From Psychrobacillus vulpis (GTDB taxonomy: Bacteria; Bacillota; Bacilli; Bacillales_A; Planococcaceae), in the NCBI RefSeq assembly GCF_006861825.1, contig NZ_VDGI01000010.1, positions 1-64,000 of the forward strand: a stretch of 64,000 nt of DNA, read 5' to 3'. Numbering within the stretch: position 1 is the first letter of the stretch; every line of letters begins with the position of its first letter. Below, in pieces: positions 26,826 through 35,417 of this stretch. The translations under genes were made by a program, and so were the position numbers. The notes below the pieces were generated by a model. It worked only from the letters and a program-made list of their open reading frames with translations. It was not told the DNA's origin and did not search any database.

Positions 26826-27827
26826 ATGAGTACAAAAAGATTAATCTCTATTATTGCAGTTTCATTTATTGGAATTATTTTATTATCTGCAGTTTTTACT
26901 TCCTGGTATACAGTAGATGAATCGGAACAAGCAATAGTGATTACATTTGGTGAAGCAAGTGATCCTATTACAGAATCAGGATTAAAATTTAAACTGCCTT
27001 GGCCAATTCAAAAAGTAGAAAAACTTTCGAAAGAGACATTCGGTCTTAAATTCGGATATAAACAAACACCTGATGGAAAGGTGGATTCATTTGATAAAGA
27101 CACCAAAATGATAACTGGGGACGACAATATCGTCTTAACCGATTTAATCGTTCAATGGAAGATTACAGATCCGAAAGCATATTTGTTTTATTCGGAAAAT
27201 CCTCAAGAATTACTTCATGATGCAACATCTGCCTCCATTCGTTCTGTTATAGGAAATTCGAGAATAGATGATGCATTAACTTCAGGAAAAGCACAAATTG
27301 AAGCAGATACAAGAGATTTACTAGCTTCTTTAATAGAGAAATATAATGTTGGGATTACAGTTCTGTCTGTTAAATTACAAGATGTTGAGCTTCCAAATGC
27401 TGAAGTTCGTTCGGCATTTACTGCTGTAACTGATGCGGAAGAAACAAAGAATACAAAAGTCAATCAAGCGGGTAAATACGAGAATCAAAAAATGAGTGAA
27501 GCAGAGGGAGAAAAGGACGCTATTATTTCCAATGCTACTGGATATAAAATTGCTCGAATCGAACAAGCAAAAGGAGATGTAGCCCTTTTTAATAAGCTCT
27601 ATGCGGAATATCAACATAATAAAGAGATTACGAGACAACGACTTATTATGGAAACGCTCGATGCAGTGTTACCAAATGCGCAAATTTATATTATGAATGA
27701 TGAAGGTGGTACGATGAAGTATTTACCACTCCAAACAATGGATTCAAATAAACAAACTCCACCTCCTGCAACTTCATCGAACGAAACAAAAACTGAGGAA
27801 GGGGATGGAAACAATGACGGAAAATAA
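26826..27827 (+). CDS. hflK: Band-7/SPFH membrane protein HflK
   Basis: 333 residues: one N-terminal membrane span (7-27), then an SPFH/prohibitin domain (YTVDESEQAIVITFGEASDPITESGL...) and a helical tail rich in Glu, Ala and Lys. The last 30 residues are low complexity. In E. coli HflK forms with HflC a large cage that controls the FtsH protease. AGAAAGGGGA precedes the ATG, and it overlaps the hflC frame. HflKC between phoR and polA is not part of the B. subtilis order. Confidence 0.86.
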   Translation: MSTKRLISIIAVSFIGIILLSAVFTSWYTVDESEQAIVITFGEASDPITESGLKFKLPWPIQKVEKLSKETFGLKFGYKQTPDGKVDSFDKDTKMITGDDNIVLTDLIVQWKITDPKAYLFYSENPQELLHDATSASIRSVIGNSRIDDALTSGKAQIEADTRDLLASLIEKYNVGITVLSVKLQDVELPNAEVRSAFTAVTDAEETKNTKVNQAGKYENQKMSEAEGEKDAIISNATGYKIARIEQAKGDVALFNKLYAEYQHNKEITRQRLIMETLDAVLPNAQIYIMNDEGGTMKYLPLQTMDSNKQTPPPATSSNETKTEEGDGNNDGK

Positions 27828-28785
27828 AAACCCTTTTTCTAACTTAGAAGCAAAGTTTAAAACAGTTGAAAACAAACCTAAAAAAGAAAAAGCACCAATC
27901 GATTTTAAGAAACACTATAAATCGTTTATTACTATATTTATAGCATTTATTGTTATAGTAATAGCCTTCGCAAATGTTTATGTTGTAAAAGAAGGAGAAT
28001 ATAAAATAATCCGTCAATTCGGAGAGATTGTGGGAGAGAAAGAAACACCTGGAATCTATATGAAAATACCATTCATCCAAAGTGTGACGACAATACCAAA
28101 ATATCAAATGAATTATAAACTTTCTGAAAAAGAAATAAACACGAAAGATAAGAGACGCATTATCATTGACAATTACGCTGTATGGAGAGTTGTTAATCCG
28201 AAGGAAATGATTAAGAATGCCGGAAGCTTAGTGAATGCAAGTTCTCGTATGGAAGAATTCATTTATTCTGTTGTACGTTCGGAGCTTGGTCAGCTAGAGT
28301 ATAGTGAAATAATAAATGATGAGAATTCATCTCGAGGTAGCTTAAATGATCAAATTACGATGCATGTAAATGAACTTTTACAAAAAGATAAATATGGAAT
28401 AGAAGTAGTAGATGTTCGTATAAAACGTATTGATCTTCCTGAAGAAAATGAACAATCTGTTTATAATGAGATGATTTCAGAACGTCAAAAAATAGCGCAA
28501 AAGTTTTTGTCCACTGGTGACGCAGATAAACGACGCATAGAGGCTGAAACAGATCGTAAAGTAAAAGAAATGCTAGCAAGTGCTAAAAAGAATGCTGCAA
28601 TTATTGAGGCAGAAGGAGAAGCGGAAGCTGCGAAAATTTATAACGAAAGTTTTTCAAAAGATCCTGAATTCTATTCTCTTTACCGGACACTTGAATCATA
28701 CAAAAAAACAATTGGAGATGATACGATGATTATTATTCCATCTGATTCTCCGTATGCAAAATTATTGTCTGGTTACTTACAATAA
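27814..28785 (+). CDS. hflC: Band-7/SPFH membrane protein HflC
   Basis: 323 residues from ATG 27814, nine bases after AAGGGG; the ATG at 27805 is too close to that site. A basic N-terminal cytosolic extension (1-37) is followed by one span (about 38-57) and the SPFH domain (YVVKEGEYKIIRQFGEIVGEK). The conserved helical segment MISERQKIAQKFLSTGDADK is the HflC signature. The start lies inside the end of hflK, showing translational coupling, and a terminator follows. Confidence 0.86.
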   Translation: MTENKNPFSNLEAKFKTVENKPKKEKAPIDFKKHYKSFITIFIAFIVIVIAFANVYVVKEGEYKIIRQFGEIVGEKETPGIYMKIPFIQSVTTIPKYQMNYKLSEKEINTKDKRRIIIDNYAVWRVVNPKEMIKNAGSLVNASSRMEEFIYSVVRSELGQLEYSEIINDENSSRGSLNDQITMHVNELLQKDKYGIEVVDVRIKRIDLPEENEQSVYNEMISERQKIAQKFLSTGDADKRRIEAETDRKVKEMLASAKKNAAIIEAEGEAEAAKIYNESFSKDPEFYSLYRTLESYKKTIGDDTMIIIPSDSPYAKLLSGYLQ

Positions 28786-28791
28786 TACGCG

Positions 28792-28846
28792 CCGTCATTT
28801 TCCTTTCTTCTTACTCACGTGGTAAGATATAGGGAATGACGGTTTT
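28792..28846 (+). terminator. Terminator of hflKC
   Basis: CCGTCATT pairs with AATGACGG; an inner CTTAC/GTAAG stem extends it. TTTTATTTATTT follows. Confidence 0.7.
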
Positions 28847-28903
28847 ATTTATTTGTCGCAACTAAGCGGTATTTTACGCATTTAAAATAAGGAGTGAACG
28901 TTT

Positions 28904-31531
28904 ATGTCATCTGAAAAAATTCTTTTATTAGATGGAAATAGTCTCGCATATCGAGCATTTTTTGCATTACCTTTACTAACTAATGAACATGGCATTCATA
29001 CAAATGCTGTTTATGGTTTTACATTAATGCTTCAAAAAATAATGGAAGAAGAAAATCCAACTCATATGTTAGTCGCATTTGATGCTGGTAAAACTACTTT
29101 TAGACACTCAACTTTTGGCGAGTATAAAGGGGGAAGACAAAAAACTCCACCAGAGCTTTCCGAACAATTTCCATATGTACGAAAGTTGATAGATGCATAT
29201 GGGATAAAAAGGTACGAGTTAGAAATGTTCGAAGCGGATGATATTATCGGAACGCTATGTAAGCAAGCAGAAGAAAAAGGTCAACAAGTAATTGTAGTAT
29301 CCGGAGATAAAGACTTAACACAGCTTGCAACAGAAAATACTACCGTATATATTACGAGAAAAGGTATTACAGATATTGAAAAATATACTCCTTCCCATGT
29401 GGAAGAAAAATACGGGTTAAGCCCTCTTCAAATTATTGATATGAAAGGTCTCATGGGGGATGCTTCAGATAATATTCCGGGTGTTCCTGGAGTTGGAGAA
29501 AAAACTGCAATAAAATTATTAAAAGAACATGGTTCTGTAGAAAATCTGTATCAAGCATTAGACACAGTTAGTGGAGCGAAGTTGAAAGAAAAGCTTGTTG
29601 CAAACGAAGATCAAGCTAAAATGAGTAAAATACTTGCAACGATTGAGACAAATGCACCAATCGAAGTATCTGTAGATGATTTGACATATAGCGGTCCAAA
29701 TATGGAAGAGGTTACGTCAGTATGGAAAGAACTTTCATTTAAAACCCTATTAGAGAAGTCGGAATATGTAACAGATGAACAAACAAGGACAGAAATAAAA
29801 TTTGAAGTTTTGGAGAATGTAAATCAGTCAATTCTTAAAGATACGATGGTAGTTCATCTCGAAATGTATGGTGAGCAATATCATACAAGTGAACTATTAG
29901 GAATTGCTCTATACGATGGAGAAAAATCATATTTTATTCCTGGCTCCATGGCTTTTCAATCAAAAGCTTTTTGTGAATGGTTAGAAGATGAAAATAAAGT
30001 TAAGTACTTAGTTGATTCAAAAGCTGTTCAAGCTGTCAGTAAAAAAAATAATGTGAGCTTACATGGAGCTGATTTTGATCTACTACTTGCCGCATATATT
30101 GTGAATCCTTCCATTTCGTCCGAAGATGTAGCTACTATGGCGAAAGAATTTGGTTACTTTGATGTGCTGACAGATGAAAACGTATATGGAAAAGGTGCTA
30201 AAAAGGCGACTCCTGAGTTGGATAAGCTAGGAGAACATGCAAGTAGAAAAGCACAAGCTGTCTGGAAACTAAAACCAACCCTGGAAGAAAAACTTCATGA
30301 AAATGAACAATATTCGTTGTATAAAGAATTAGAATTACCGCTAGCATCGATTCTTGGAACAATGGAGTCGGAAGGTGTAAAAGTAGAAGCAAAAGTTTTG
30401 AAAGAAATGGGAGTAGATTTAGAACAAAAGTTGCTTACCATAGAAAAAGATATATATGAACTTGCAGGAGAAGAATTTAATATTAACTCCCCTAAACAAT
30501 TGGGCGTCATATTATTTGAAAAAATCGGATTAACTCCATTGAAAAAAACGAAAACAGGCTATTCAACAGCTGCAGATGTACTTGAGAAGCTTGAGAGTGA
30601 GCATGAAGTTATTTCACATATTTTAAACTATCGTCAATTAGGGAAGCTTCAATCAACGTATATCGAAGGTTTGATGAAAGAAATTCATGAAAATGACCAA
30701 AAAATTCATACACGCTATCAACAGGCCCTGACTTCTACAGGGCGATTAAGCTCCATAAATCCTAACCTTCAAAATATACCGGTTCGTTTAGAAGAAGGAA
30801 GAAAAATTAGAAAAGCATTCGTTCCATCCAAACCTGATTGGGTTATGTTTGCTGCTGATTATTCGCAAATTGAGCTTCGAGTACTTGCTCATATGTGCGA
30901 GGATGAAAAACTTGTCGAAGCATTCAATCATGATATGGATATTCACACGAAAACAGCGATGGATGTATTCCACGTAGAAAAAGAAGATGTGACCTCTGAT
31001 ATGCGAAGAGCTGCTAAAGCAGTTAACTTTGGAATCGTATATGGTATTAGTGATTATGGTTTATCACAAAACTTAAATATAACAAGAAAAGAAGCAGCAA
31101 CGTTTATAGAACAGTATTTGAATAGTTTCCCTGGTGTAAAGGGATATATGGATGATATCGTTCGTGAAGCAAAACAAAAAGGATATGTAACAACAATCTT
31201 AAAAAGAAGAAGGTATTTACCTGAAATAACGAGCTCTAATTTTAATTTACGTAGTTTTGCAGAGCGAACAGCTATGAATACACCTATCCAAGGAAGCGCA
31301 GCGGATATTATAAAAAAAGCAATGATTGATATGGCGAAGCGATTAGAAGAAGAAAAAATGCAAGCCAAAATGTTATTACAAGTACACGATGAATTAATTT
31401 TTGAGGCACCAAAGGAAGAAATAGAGCGTTTAGAAAAAATTGTACCAGAAGTAATGGAATCAGCTATTAAGCTAATAGTTCCTTTAAAAGTGGAGTATGC
31501 TTATGGTCCATCTTGGTATGATACGAAGTAA
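28904..31531 (+). CDS. polA: DNA polymerase I
   Basis: 875 residues. The N-terminal 5'-3' exonuclease (about 1-290) has LLDGNSLAYRAFFAL, EADDIIGT and SGDKDLTQL. The middle domain lacks the DxE and other acidic residues of proofreading exonucleases, as in other Bacillales. The polymerase domain carries motif A (DYSQIELRVLAH), motif B (RRAAKAVNFGIVYG) and motif C (VHDELIFE). It fills gaps and removes RNA primers. mutM and coaE follow within 13 bases each, forming a repair operon. Confidence 0.95.
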   Translation: MSSEKILLLDGNSLAYRAFFALPLLTNEHGIHTNAVYGFTLMLQKIMEEENPTHMLVAFDAGKTTFRHSTFGEYKGGRQKTPPELSEQFPYVRKLIDAYGIKRYELEMFEADDIIGTLCKQAEEKGQQVIVVSGDKDLTQLATENTTVYITRKGITDIEKYTPSHVEEKYGLSPLQIIDMKGLMGDASDNIPGVPGVGEKTAIKLLKEHGSVENLYQALDTVSGAKLKEKLVANEDQAKMSKILATIETNAPIEVSVDDLTYSGPNMEEVTSVWKELSFKTLLEKSEYVTDEQTRTEIKFEVLENVNQSILKDTMVVHLEMYGEQYHTSELLGIALYDGEKSYFIPGSMAFQSKAFCEWLEDENKVKYLVDSKAVQAVSKKNNVSLHGADFDLLLAAYIVNPSISSEDVATMAKEFGYFDVLTDENVYGKGAKKATPELDKLGEHASRKAQAVWKLKPTLEEKLHENEQYSLYKELELPLASILGTMESEGVKVEAKVLKEMGVDLEQKLLTIEKDIYELAGEEFNINSPKQLGVILFEKIGLTPLKKTKTGYSTAADVLEKLESEHEVISHILNYRQLGKLQSTYIEGLMKEIHENDQKIHTRYQQALTSTGRLSSINPNLQNIPVRLEEGRKIRKAFVPSKPDWVMFAADYSQIELRVLAHMCEDEKLVEAFNHDMDIHTKTAMDVFHVEKEDVTSDMRRAAKAVNFGIVYGISDYGLSQNLNITRKEAATFIEQYLNSFPGVKGYMDDIVREAKQKGYVTTILKRRRYLPEITSSNFNLRSFAERTAMNTPIQGSAADIIKKAMIDMAKRLEEEKMQAKMLLQVHDELIFEAPKEEIERLEKIVPEVMESAIKLIVPLKVEYAYGPSWYDTK

Positions 31532-31543
31532 GGAGTTTTTGTA

Positions 31544-32416
31544 ATGCCTGAATTACCAGAAGTAGAAGGACTTGTTCGATCATTAAAACCAATTGTTACT
31601 GGTAAAACAATACAATCGGTAGAGGTATCGGAAACAATAATGACATCTAAAGCAAATGGGAAAGAAGCAGTTTTAAAAGGGACTGATGTACAAAGCTTTT
31701 GTGAGTCAATGCCTCGAATGACAATCAAACAGATTGAAAGAAGATCTAAATATATTTACTTTCATGTAATAAAAGATGGCATCCCGTATTTACTTGTTTC
31801 CCACCTCGGAATGTCAGGAGCTTGGTTCTATGTAAGAGGCTTACATGAAATTATTGAAGAAAAATTCAAGCGTCATACGCATATCATCTTCTATTTTGAA
31901 GAAGGTGGTATGCTTGTTTATGCAGACATTCGCCGTTTTGGAGAGCTTCGATTGTTAAAAAAGGAAGAAGATTATCCGCCTTTGTTATTAATGGCCCCAG
32001 AGCCGTTTGACTTGAATGCACTAGATCATTACTTAGAAATGAGTACTCTCCCTAAATATGAAAATAAACCAATTAAAGAATTCATTATGGACGGACATGT
32101 TGTTTCTGGATGTGGCAATATATATGCAACAGAAGCGTTATTTCGAATGAGAATTCACCCAAATCGCAAAGTAAAAAGGATTAGCAAGGAAAGAAAAATA
32201 CAGTTATTCCATGAAATCGTCATTGTACTTTTAGATAGTATTGAAAATGGAGGAAGTAGCATTTCTGATTATCGCAAAATAAATGGTGAATCAGGGAATA
32301 TGCAAAACAGATTACAAATGTACGGCAAAAAAGAATGTCCTGTTTGCCATGCAAAAACGGTACAGAAAACAATTGGTGGAAGAACTTCTACTTATTGCGG
32401 ATCATGCCAGAGGTAA
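31544..32416 (+). CDS. mutM: Formamidopyrimidine-DNA glycosylase
   Basis: 290 residues, starting MPELPEVE, where processed P2 is the catalytic nucleophile and E3 the acid. The helix-two-turn-helix carries VVSGCGNIYATEALFRM. The C-terminal zinc finger has CPVC and CGSC. It excises 8-oxoguanine and ring-opened purines. Twelve bases after polA, with AAGGAG upstream. Confidence 0.95.
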   Translation: MPELPEVEGLVRSLKPIVTGKTIQSVEVSETIMTSKANGKEAVLKGTDVQSFCESMPRMTIKQIERRSKYIYFHVIKDGIPYLLVSHLGMSGAWFYVRGLHEIIEEKFKRHTHIIFYFEEGGMLVYADIRRFGELRLLKKEEDYPPLLLMAPEPFDLNALDHYLEMSTLPKYENKPIKEFIMDGHVVSGCGNIYATEALFRMRIHPNRKVKRISKERKIQLFHEIVIVLLDSIENGGSSISDYRKINGESGNMQNRLQMYGKKECPVCHAKTVQKTIGGRTSTYCGSCQR

Positions 32417-32428
32417 TGGAGGTTACAA

Positions 32429-33022
32429 ATGATTATAGGGTTAACTGGAAGTATAGCAAGTGGGAAAAGTACGGTTTCCAATATGTTAAAGAATTTAGGA
32501 TATCCAATTATTGATGCGGATGTAGTTGCCCGCATTGTAGTGGAAAAAGGAACGAAAACGCTAGAAACAATAAAGGAAGTATTTGGAGAAGAGATTATTT
32601 CAGAAGATGGCTCACTAAATCGTGAAAAATTAGGAGATATCATATTCAATAGTCCACATAAACGAAAGCAATTAAATGACATAATACATCCAGCAATCCG
32701 GGAAGAGATGCTGCGACAAAAGGAAGAATTATTAACAGAAGGACATAAAACAATTGTAATGGATATTCCATTATTGTTTGAAAGCAAGCTTCAATCTTAC
32801 GTAAATAAAATTTTGGTCGTTACTGTGACAGAAGAAACTCAGCTTGCAAGATTGATGGCTCGTAACAATTTTACGTTGGATGAAGCAAAGGCAAGAATTC
32901 AATCACAATTGCCGCTTTCTATTAAAGAACAAGGTGCAGATGCAGTTATTTATAATAATGGCACAATACAATCTACAGAGGAACAACTAAAGAAAATATT
33001 AGCTATTTGGAAAAGTGAGTAA
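32429..33022 (+). CDS. coaE: Dephospho-CoA kinase
   Basis: 197 residues. P-loop GLTGSIASGKST at residues 4-15 and the substrate motif DADVVAR; it phosphorylates dephospho-CoA in the last step of coenzyme A synthesis. It follows mutM by 12 bases. The B. subtilis ytaF gene, normally between mutM and coaE, is absent. Confidence 0.95.
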   Translation: MIIGLTGSIASGKSTVSNMLKNLGYPIIDADVVARIVVEKGTKTLETIKEVFGEEIISEDGSLNREKLGDIIFNSPHKRKQLNDIIHPAIREEMLRQKEELLTEGHKTIVMDIPLLFESKLQSYVNKILVVTVTEETQLARLMARNNFTLDEAKARIQSQLPLSIKEQGADAVIYNNGTIQSTEEQLKKILAIWKSE

Positions 33023-33077
33023 TCTGAAAAAAAAGAAATTTGCGGATTTTTGTATAAGGGCTACATGATTTCTAAAA

Positions 33078-33088
33078 TGTGTTATACT
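33078..33088 (+). promoter_or_regulatory. gapB promoter -10 box overlapping a CcpN-type site
   Basis: TGTGTTATACT is an extended -10 sequence (TGTTATACT) and at the same time matches every position of the CcpN consensus as I remember it (TRTGHYATAYW). In B. subtilis CcpN represses gapB and pckA on glycolytic carbon. No clear -35 box or second site is seen. Confidence 0.55.
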
Positions 33089-33142
33089 AATGCCAGGTTA
33101 TAAAATATAAAGTATCACACAGTTACGGGAGGACTTTTTTAC

Positions 33143-34147
33143 ATGACAGCTTCAATAGCAATAAATGGGTTTGGACGAATTGGAAGAATGGTATTCCGCC
33201 AAATAATTTTACAAGATGATGTAAATGTAGTTGCAATTAATGCTAGATATCCATTGGAAACACTAGCACATTTAATTAAATATGATTCCACACATGGCAT
33301 TTTCCCTGGAGAAGTCCAAGTTGAAAATGAAGCTTTAATTGTAAATGGCAAACGTGTTCAAATCGTTAATGATCGTGATCCAGCGAATTTACCTTGGAAA
33401 GAATTGAATGTTGACATAGTAATCGAATCTACAGGGCAATTTAACGATGGTGAAAAAGCAGCACTTCACCTTACCGCTGGGGCTAAAAAAGTAATTATCA
33501 CTGCTCCTGCAAAAAATGAAGATGCAACTATCGTAATTGGTGTAAATGACGATAAATTAGATTTAACTAATCATCATATTATTTCTAATGCTAGCTGTAC
33601 TACAAACTGTTTAGCACCAGTTGCAAAAGTGTTAAATGACACTTTTGGAATTGAAAATGGATTAATGACAACTGTCCATGCATATACGAATGATCAAAAC
33701 AATTTAGACAATCCGCATAAAGATTTAAGACGTGCTCGTTCTTGCGGACAATCTATTATTCCAACTTCTACAGGAGCTGCAAAAGCGCTAACGCTAGTTC
33801 TTCCTGAATTACAAGGTAAAATTCACGGAATGGCACTTCGAGTTCCAACACCGAATGTTTCTTTAGTAGATTTAGTAGTAGATTTGCAGAAAGATGTAAC
33901 GGTAGATGAAGTAAATGCTGCATTTATTAAAGCATCTGAAGGATCTATGAAAGGAATTCTAGGATTTACAAAAGAACCACTTGTTTCCATTGATTTTAAT
34001 ACAACTACATTTTCTTCCACTGTAGATGGATTAACAACAATGGTAATTGGTGACCGTAAAGTTAAAGTACTCGCTTGGTATGATAATGAGTGGGGTTATT
34101 CTGCTCGAGTTGTTGATTTAACGAAAAAAGTAGCTTCTAGCCTTTAA
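33143..34147 (+). CDS. gapB: Glyceraldehyde-3-phosphate dehydrogenase, gluconeogenic type
   Basis: 334 residues. NAD(P) fold with INGFGRIGR; catalytic C152 in SNASCTTNC. The position after the second strand reads INARY instead of the aspartate that selects NAD in glycolytic enzymes, which fits an NADP-preferring GapB. The gene neighbours (coaE, speD, nrdR) are those of B. subtilis gapB. CGGGAGGA precedes the ATG. A terminator follows at 34154-34190. Confidence 0.92.
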   Translation: MTASIAINGFGRIGRMVFRQIILQDDVNVVAINARYPLETLAHLIKYDSTHGIFPGEVQVENEALIVNGKRVQIVNDRDPANLPWKELNVDIVIESTGQFNDGEKAALHLTAGAKKVIITAPAKNEDATIVIGVNDDKLDLTNHHIISNASCTTNCLAPVAKVLNDTFGIENGLMTTVHAYTNDQNNLDNPHKDLRRARSCGQSIIPTSTGAAKALTLVLPELQGKIHGMALRVPTPNVSLVDLVVDLQKDVTVDEVNAAFIKASEGSMKGILGFTKEPLVSIDFNTTTFSSTVDGLTTMVIGDRKVKVLAWYDNEWGYSARVVDLTKKVASSL

Positions 34148-34153
34148 TTTTAT

Positions 34154-34190
34154 ATCCTCTTTCAAATTTTTTTTGAAAGAGGATTTATTA
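34154..34190 (+). terminator. Terminator of gapB
   Basis: ATCCTCTTTCAAA pairs with TTTGAAAGAGGAT around a short T loop, followed by TTATTATTTG. Confidence 0.8.
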
Positions 34191-34194
34191 TTTG

Positions 34195-34352
34195 TTGCAT
34201 AATTAACTAAAACATCATATAATGAGAATCGTGTACTTCGAGTACATGGACTACTTAAAGGGTTAGGACCTCTTTGGACTAACTTTCCCCCGTGGTAGTC
34301 AACTTTGATTATTCTTTTTTACCTAAAATATTATCAAAGGGGGAAACGGACA
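34195..34352 (+). promoter_or_regulatory. speD promoter and structured leader RNA
   Basis: TTGCAT (34195-34200), 17 bases, TATAAT (34218-34223) give a leader of about 120 nt. It contains TGTACT-TCG-AGTACA (34232-34246), then GACTAC (34249-34254) pairing with GTAGTC (34295-34300) and enclosing GTTAG/CTAAC. Last, CTTTGAT (about 34303) can pair with ATCAAAG directly before the GGGGG ribosome binding site. The folding suggests regulation of initiation; no known riboswitch class is recognised. Confidence 0.5.
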
Positions 34353-34736
34353 TTGGAAACAATGGGACGTCACATTATTGCAGAACTATGGGAATGCGAT
34401 TTCGACAAACTTAACGATATGCCATTTATTGAGCAAACATTTGTTGATGCTGCACTTAAATCTGGAGCAGAAGTCAGAGAAGTTGCATTTCACAAGTTTG
34501 CGCCACAAGGTGTAAGTGGAGTCGTTATTATATCTGAATCACATTTAACGATTCACAGCTTTCCAGAGCATGGTTATGCGAGCATTGATGTATATACATG
34601 TGGTGATTTAGATCCATCAATCGCAGCTAATTATATTGCAGATGCTCTTAATGCTGGAATACGCGAAACGATTGAAATGCCTCGTGGTATGGGTCCAGTT
34701 AATGTTCCTAAGTCACGCATGACAGTTCAAGCGTAA
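34353..34736 (+). CDS. speD: S-adenosylmethionine decarboxylase proenzyme
   Basis: 127 residues from a TTG start (METMGRH), chosen because GGGGGAA lies seven bases upstream and the family begins there; the open frame extends upstream without a site. The proenzyme cleaves itself before S63 in [10 protein letters not shown] to make the pyruvoyl cofactor, and supplies decarboxylated AdoMet for spermidine synthesis. [17 protein letters not shown] is fully conserved. Confidence 0.94.
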   Translation: METMGRHIIAELWECDFDKLNDMPFIEQTFVDAALKSGAEVREVAFHKFAPQGVSGVVIISESHLTIHSFPEHGYASIDVYTCGDLDPSIAANYIADALNAGIRETIEMPRGMGPVNVPKSRMTVQA

Positions 34737-34757
34737 TAGACTTAAGCCGAATGAGTT

Positions 34758-34785
34758 AGCAGAGGAAGCGATTCCTCTGCTTTTT
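34758..34785 (+). terminator. Terminator of speD
   Basis: AGCAGAGGAA pairs with TTCCTCTGCT around GCGA, followed by TTTTT. Confidence 0.9.
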
Positions 34786-34804
34786 CGATTTTATTGAAGA
34801 ATAT

Positions 34805-34813
34805 TGTTATAAT
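34805..34813 (+). promoter_or_regulatory. nrdR extended -10 promoter
   Basis: TGTTATAAT at 34805-34813 lies about 40 bases before the nrdR start; the -35 region is weak, as usual for extended -10 promoters. Confidence 0.55.
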
Positions 34814-34852
34814 GAATATACAAATTATCGTAAGGAATTAGGAGAGGTAAAT

Positions 34853-35317
34853 ATGAGATGCCCAGCTTGTCAGTATAATGGCACAAAAGTTGTCGATTCA
34901 CGTCCAGTTGATGACAATAAGGCAATTAGAAGAAGAAGAGAATGTGAGGATTGTGGATTTCGATTTACTACATTCGAAAAAGTAGAGGAAACTCCATTAA
35001 TTGTTGTAAAAAAGGACGGCTCTCGTGAAGAGTTTAGTCGTGAAAAGGTATTGAGAGGATTAATACGTGCATGTGAAAAAAGACCGGTTGCATTAGATCA
35101 ATTAGAGGATATTGTATTTTCTATTGAAAAAGAGCTAAGAAGAACCGGAAATTCCGAAGTGAAGTCTGAAGAAGTCGGAGAAAAGGTAATGGACAAACTG
35201 TCACAGGTTGATGAAGTTGCTTATGTAAGATTTGCTTCCGTATACCGTCAATTTAAAGATTTAAATGTTTTTATAGAAGAACTTAAAGAAATTTTAAAGA
35301 AGAATCCATCTTTATAA
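34853..35317 (+). CDS. nrdR: Transcriptional repressor NrdR
   Basis: 154 residues. Zinc ribbon with C3, C6, C31 and C34 followed by an ATP-cone domain (about 49-139) that binds ATP/dATP; represses ribonucleotide reductase genes. AGGAGAGG precedes the ATG. It heads the nrdR-dnaB-dnaI cluster, the same order as in B. subtilis. Confidence 0.95.
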   Translation: MRCPACQYNGTKVVDSRPVDDNKAIRRRRECEDCGFRFTTFEKVEETPLIVVKKDGSREEFSREKVLRGLIRACEKRPVALDQLEDIVFSIEKELRRTGNSEVKSEEVGEKVMDKLSQVDEVAYVRFASVYRQFKDLNVFIEELKEILKKNPSL

Positions 35318-35417
35318 GAAAAGTGGTAGATGCCTTTTTGTTCCAAGCTTGCGCAGATGGCGTCTGAAGTAAATTTTTATCTTATCAGATATAAAAGGAG
35401 AGTAGGTGCAATTGACG

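Noticed and set aside
30000-30300. Proofreading exonuclease in PolA
   Set aside because: The expected acidic residues are missing; this is normal for Bacillales PolA and not a finding.
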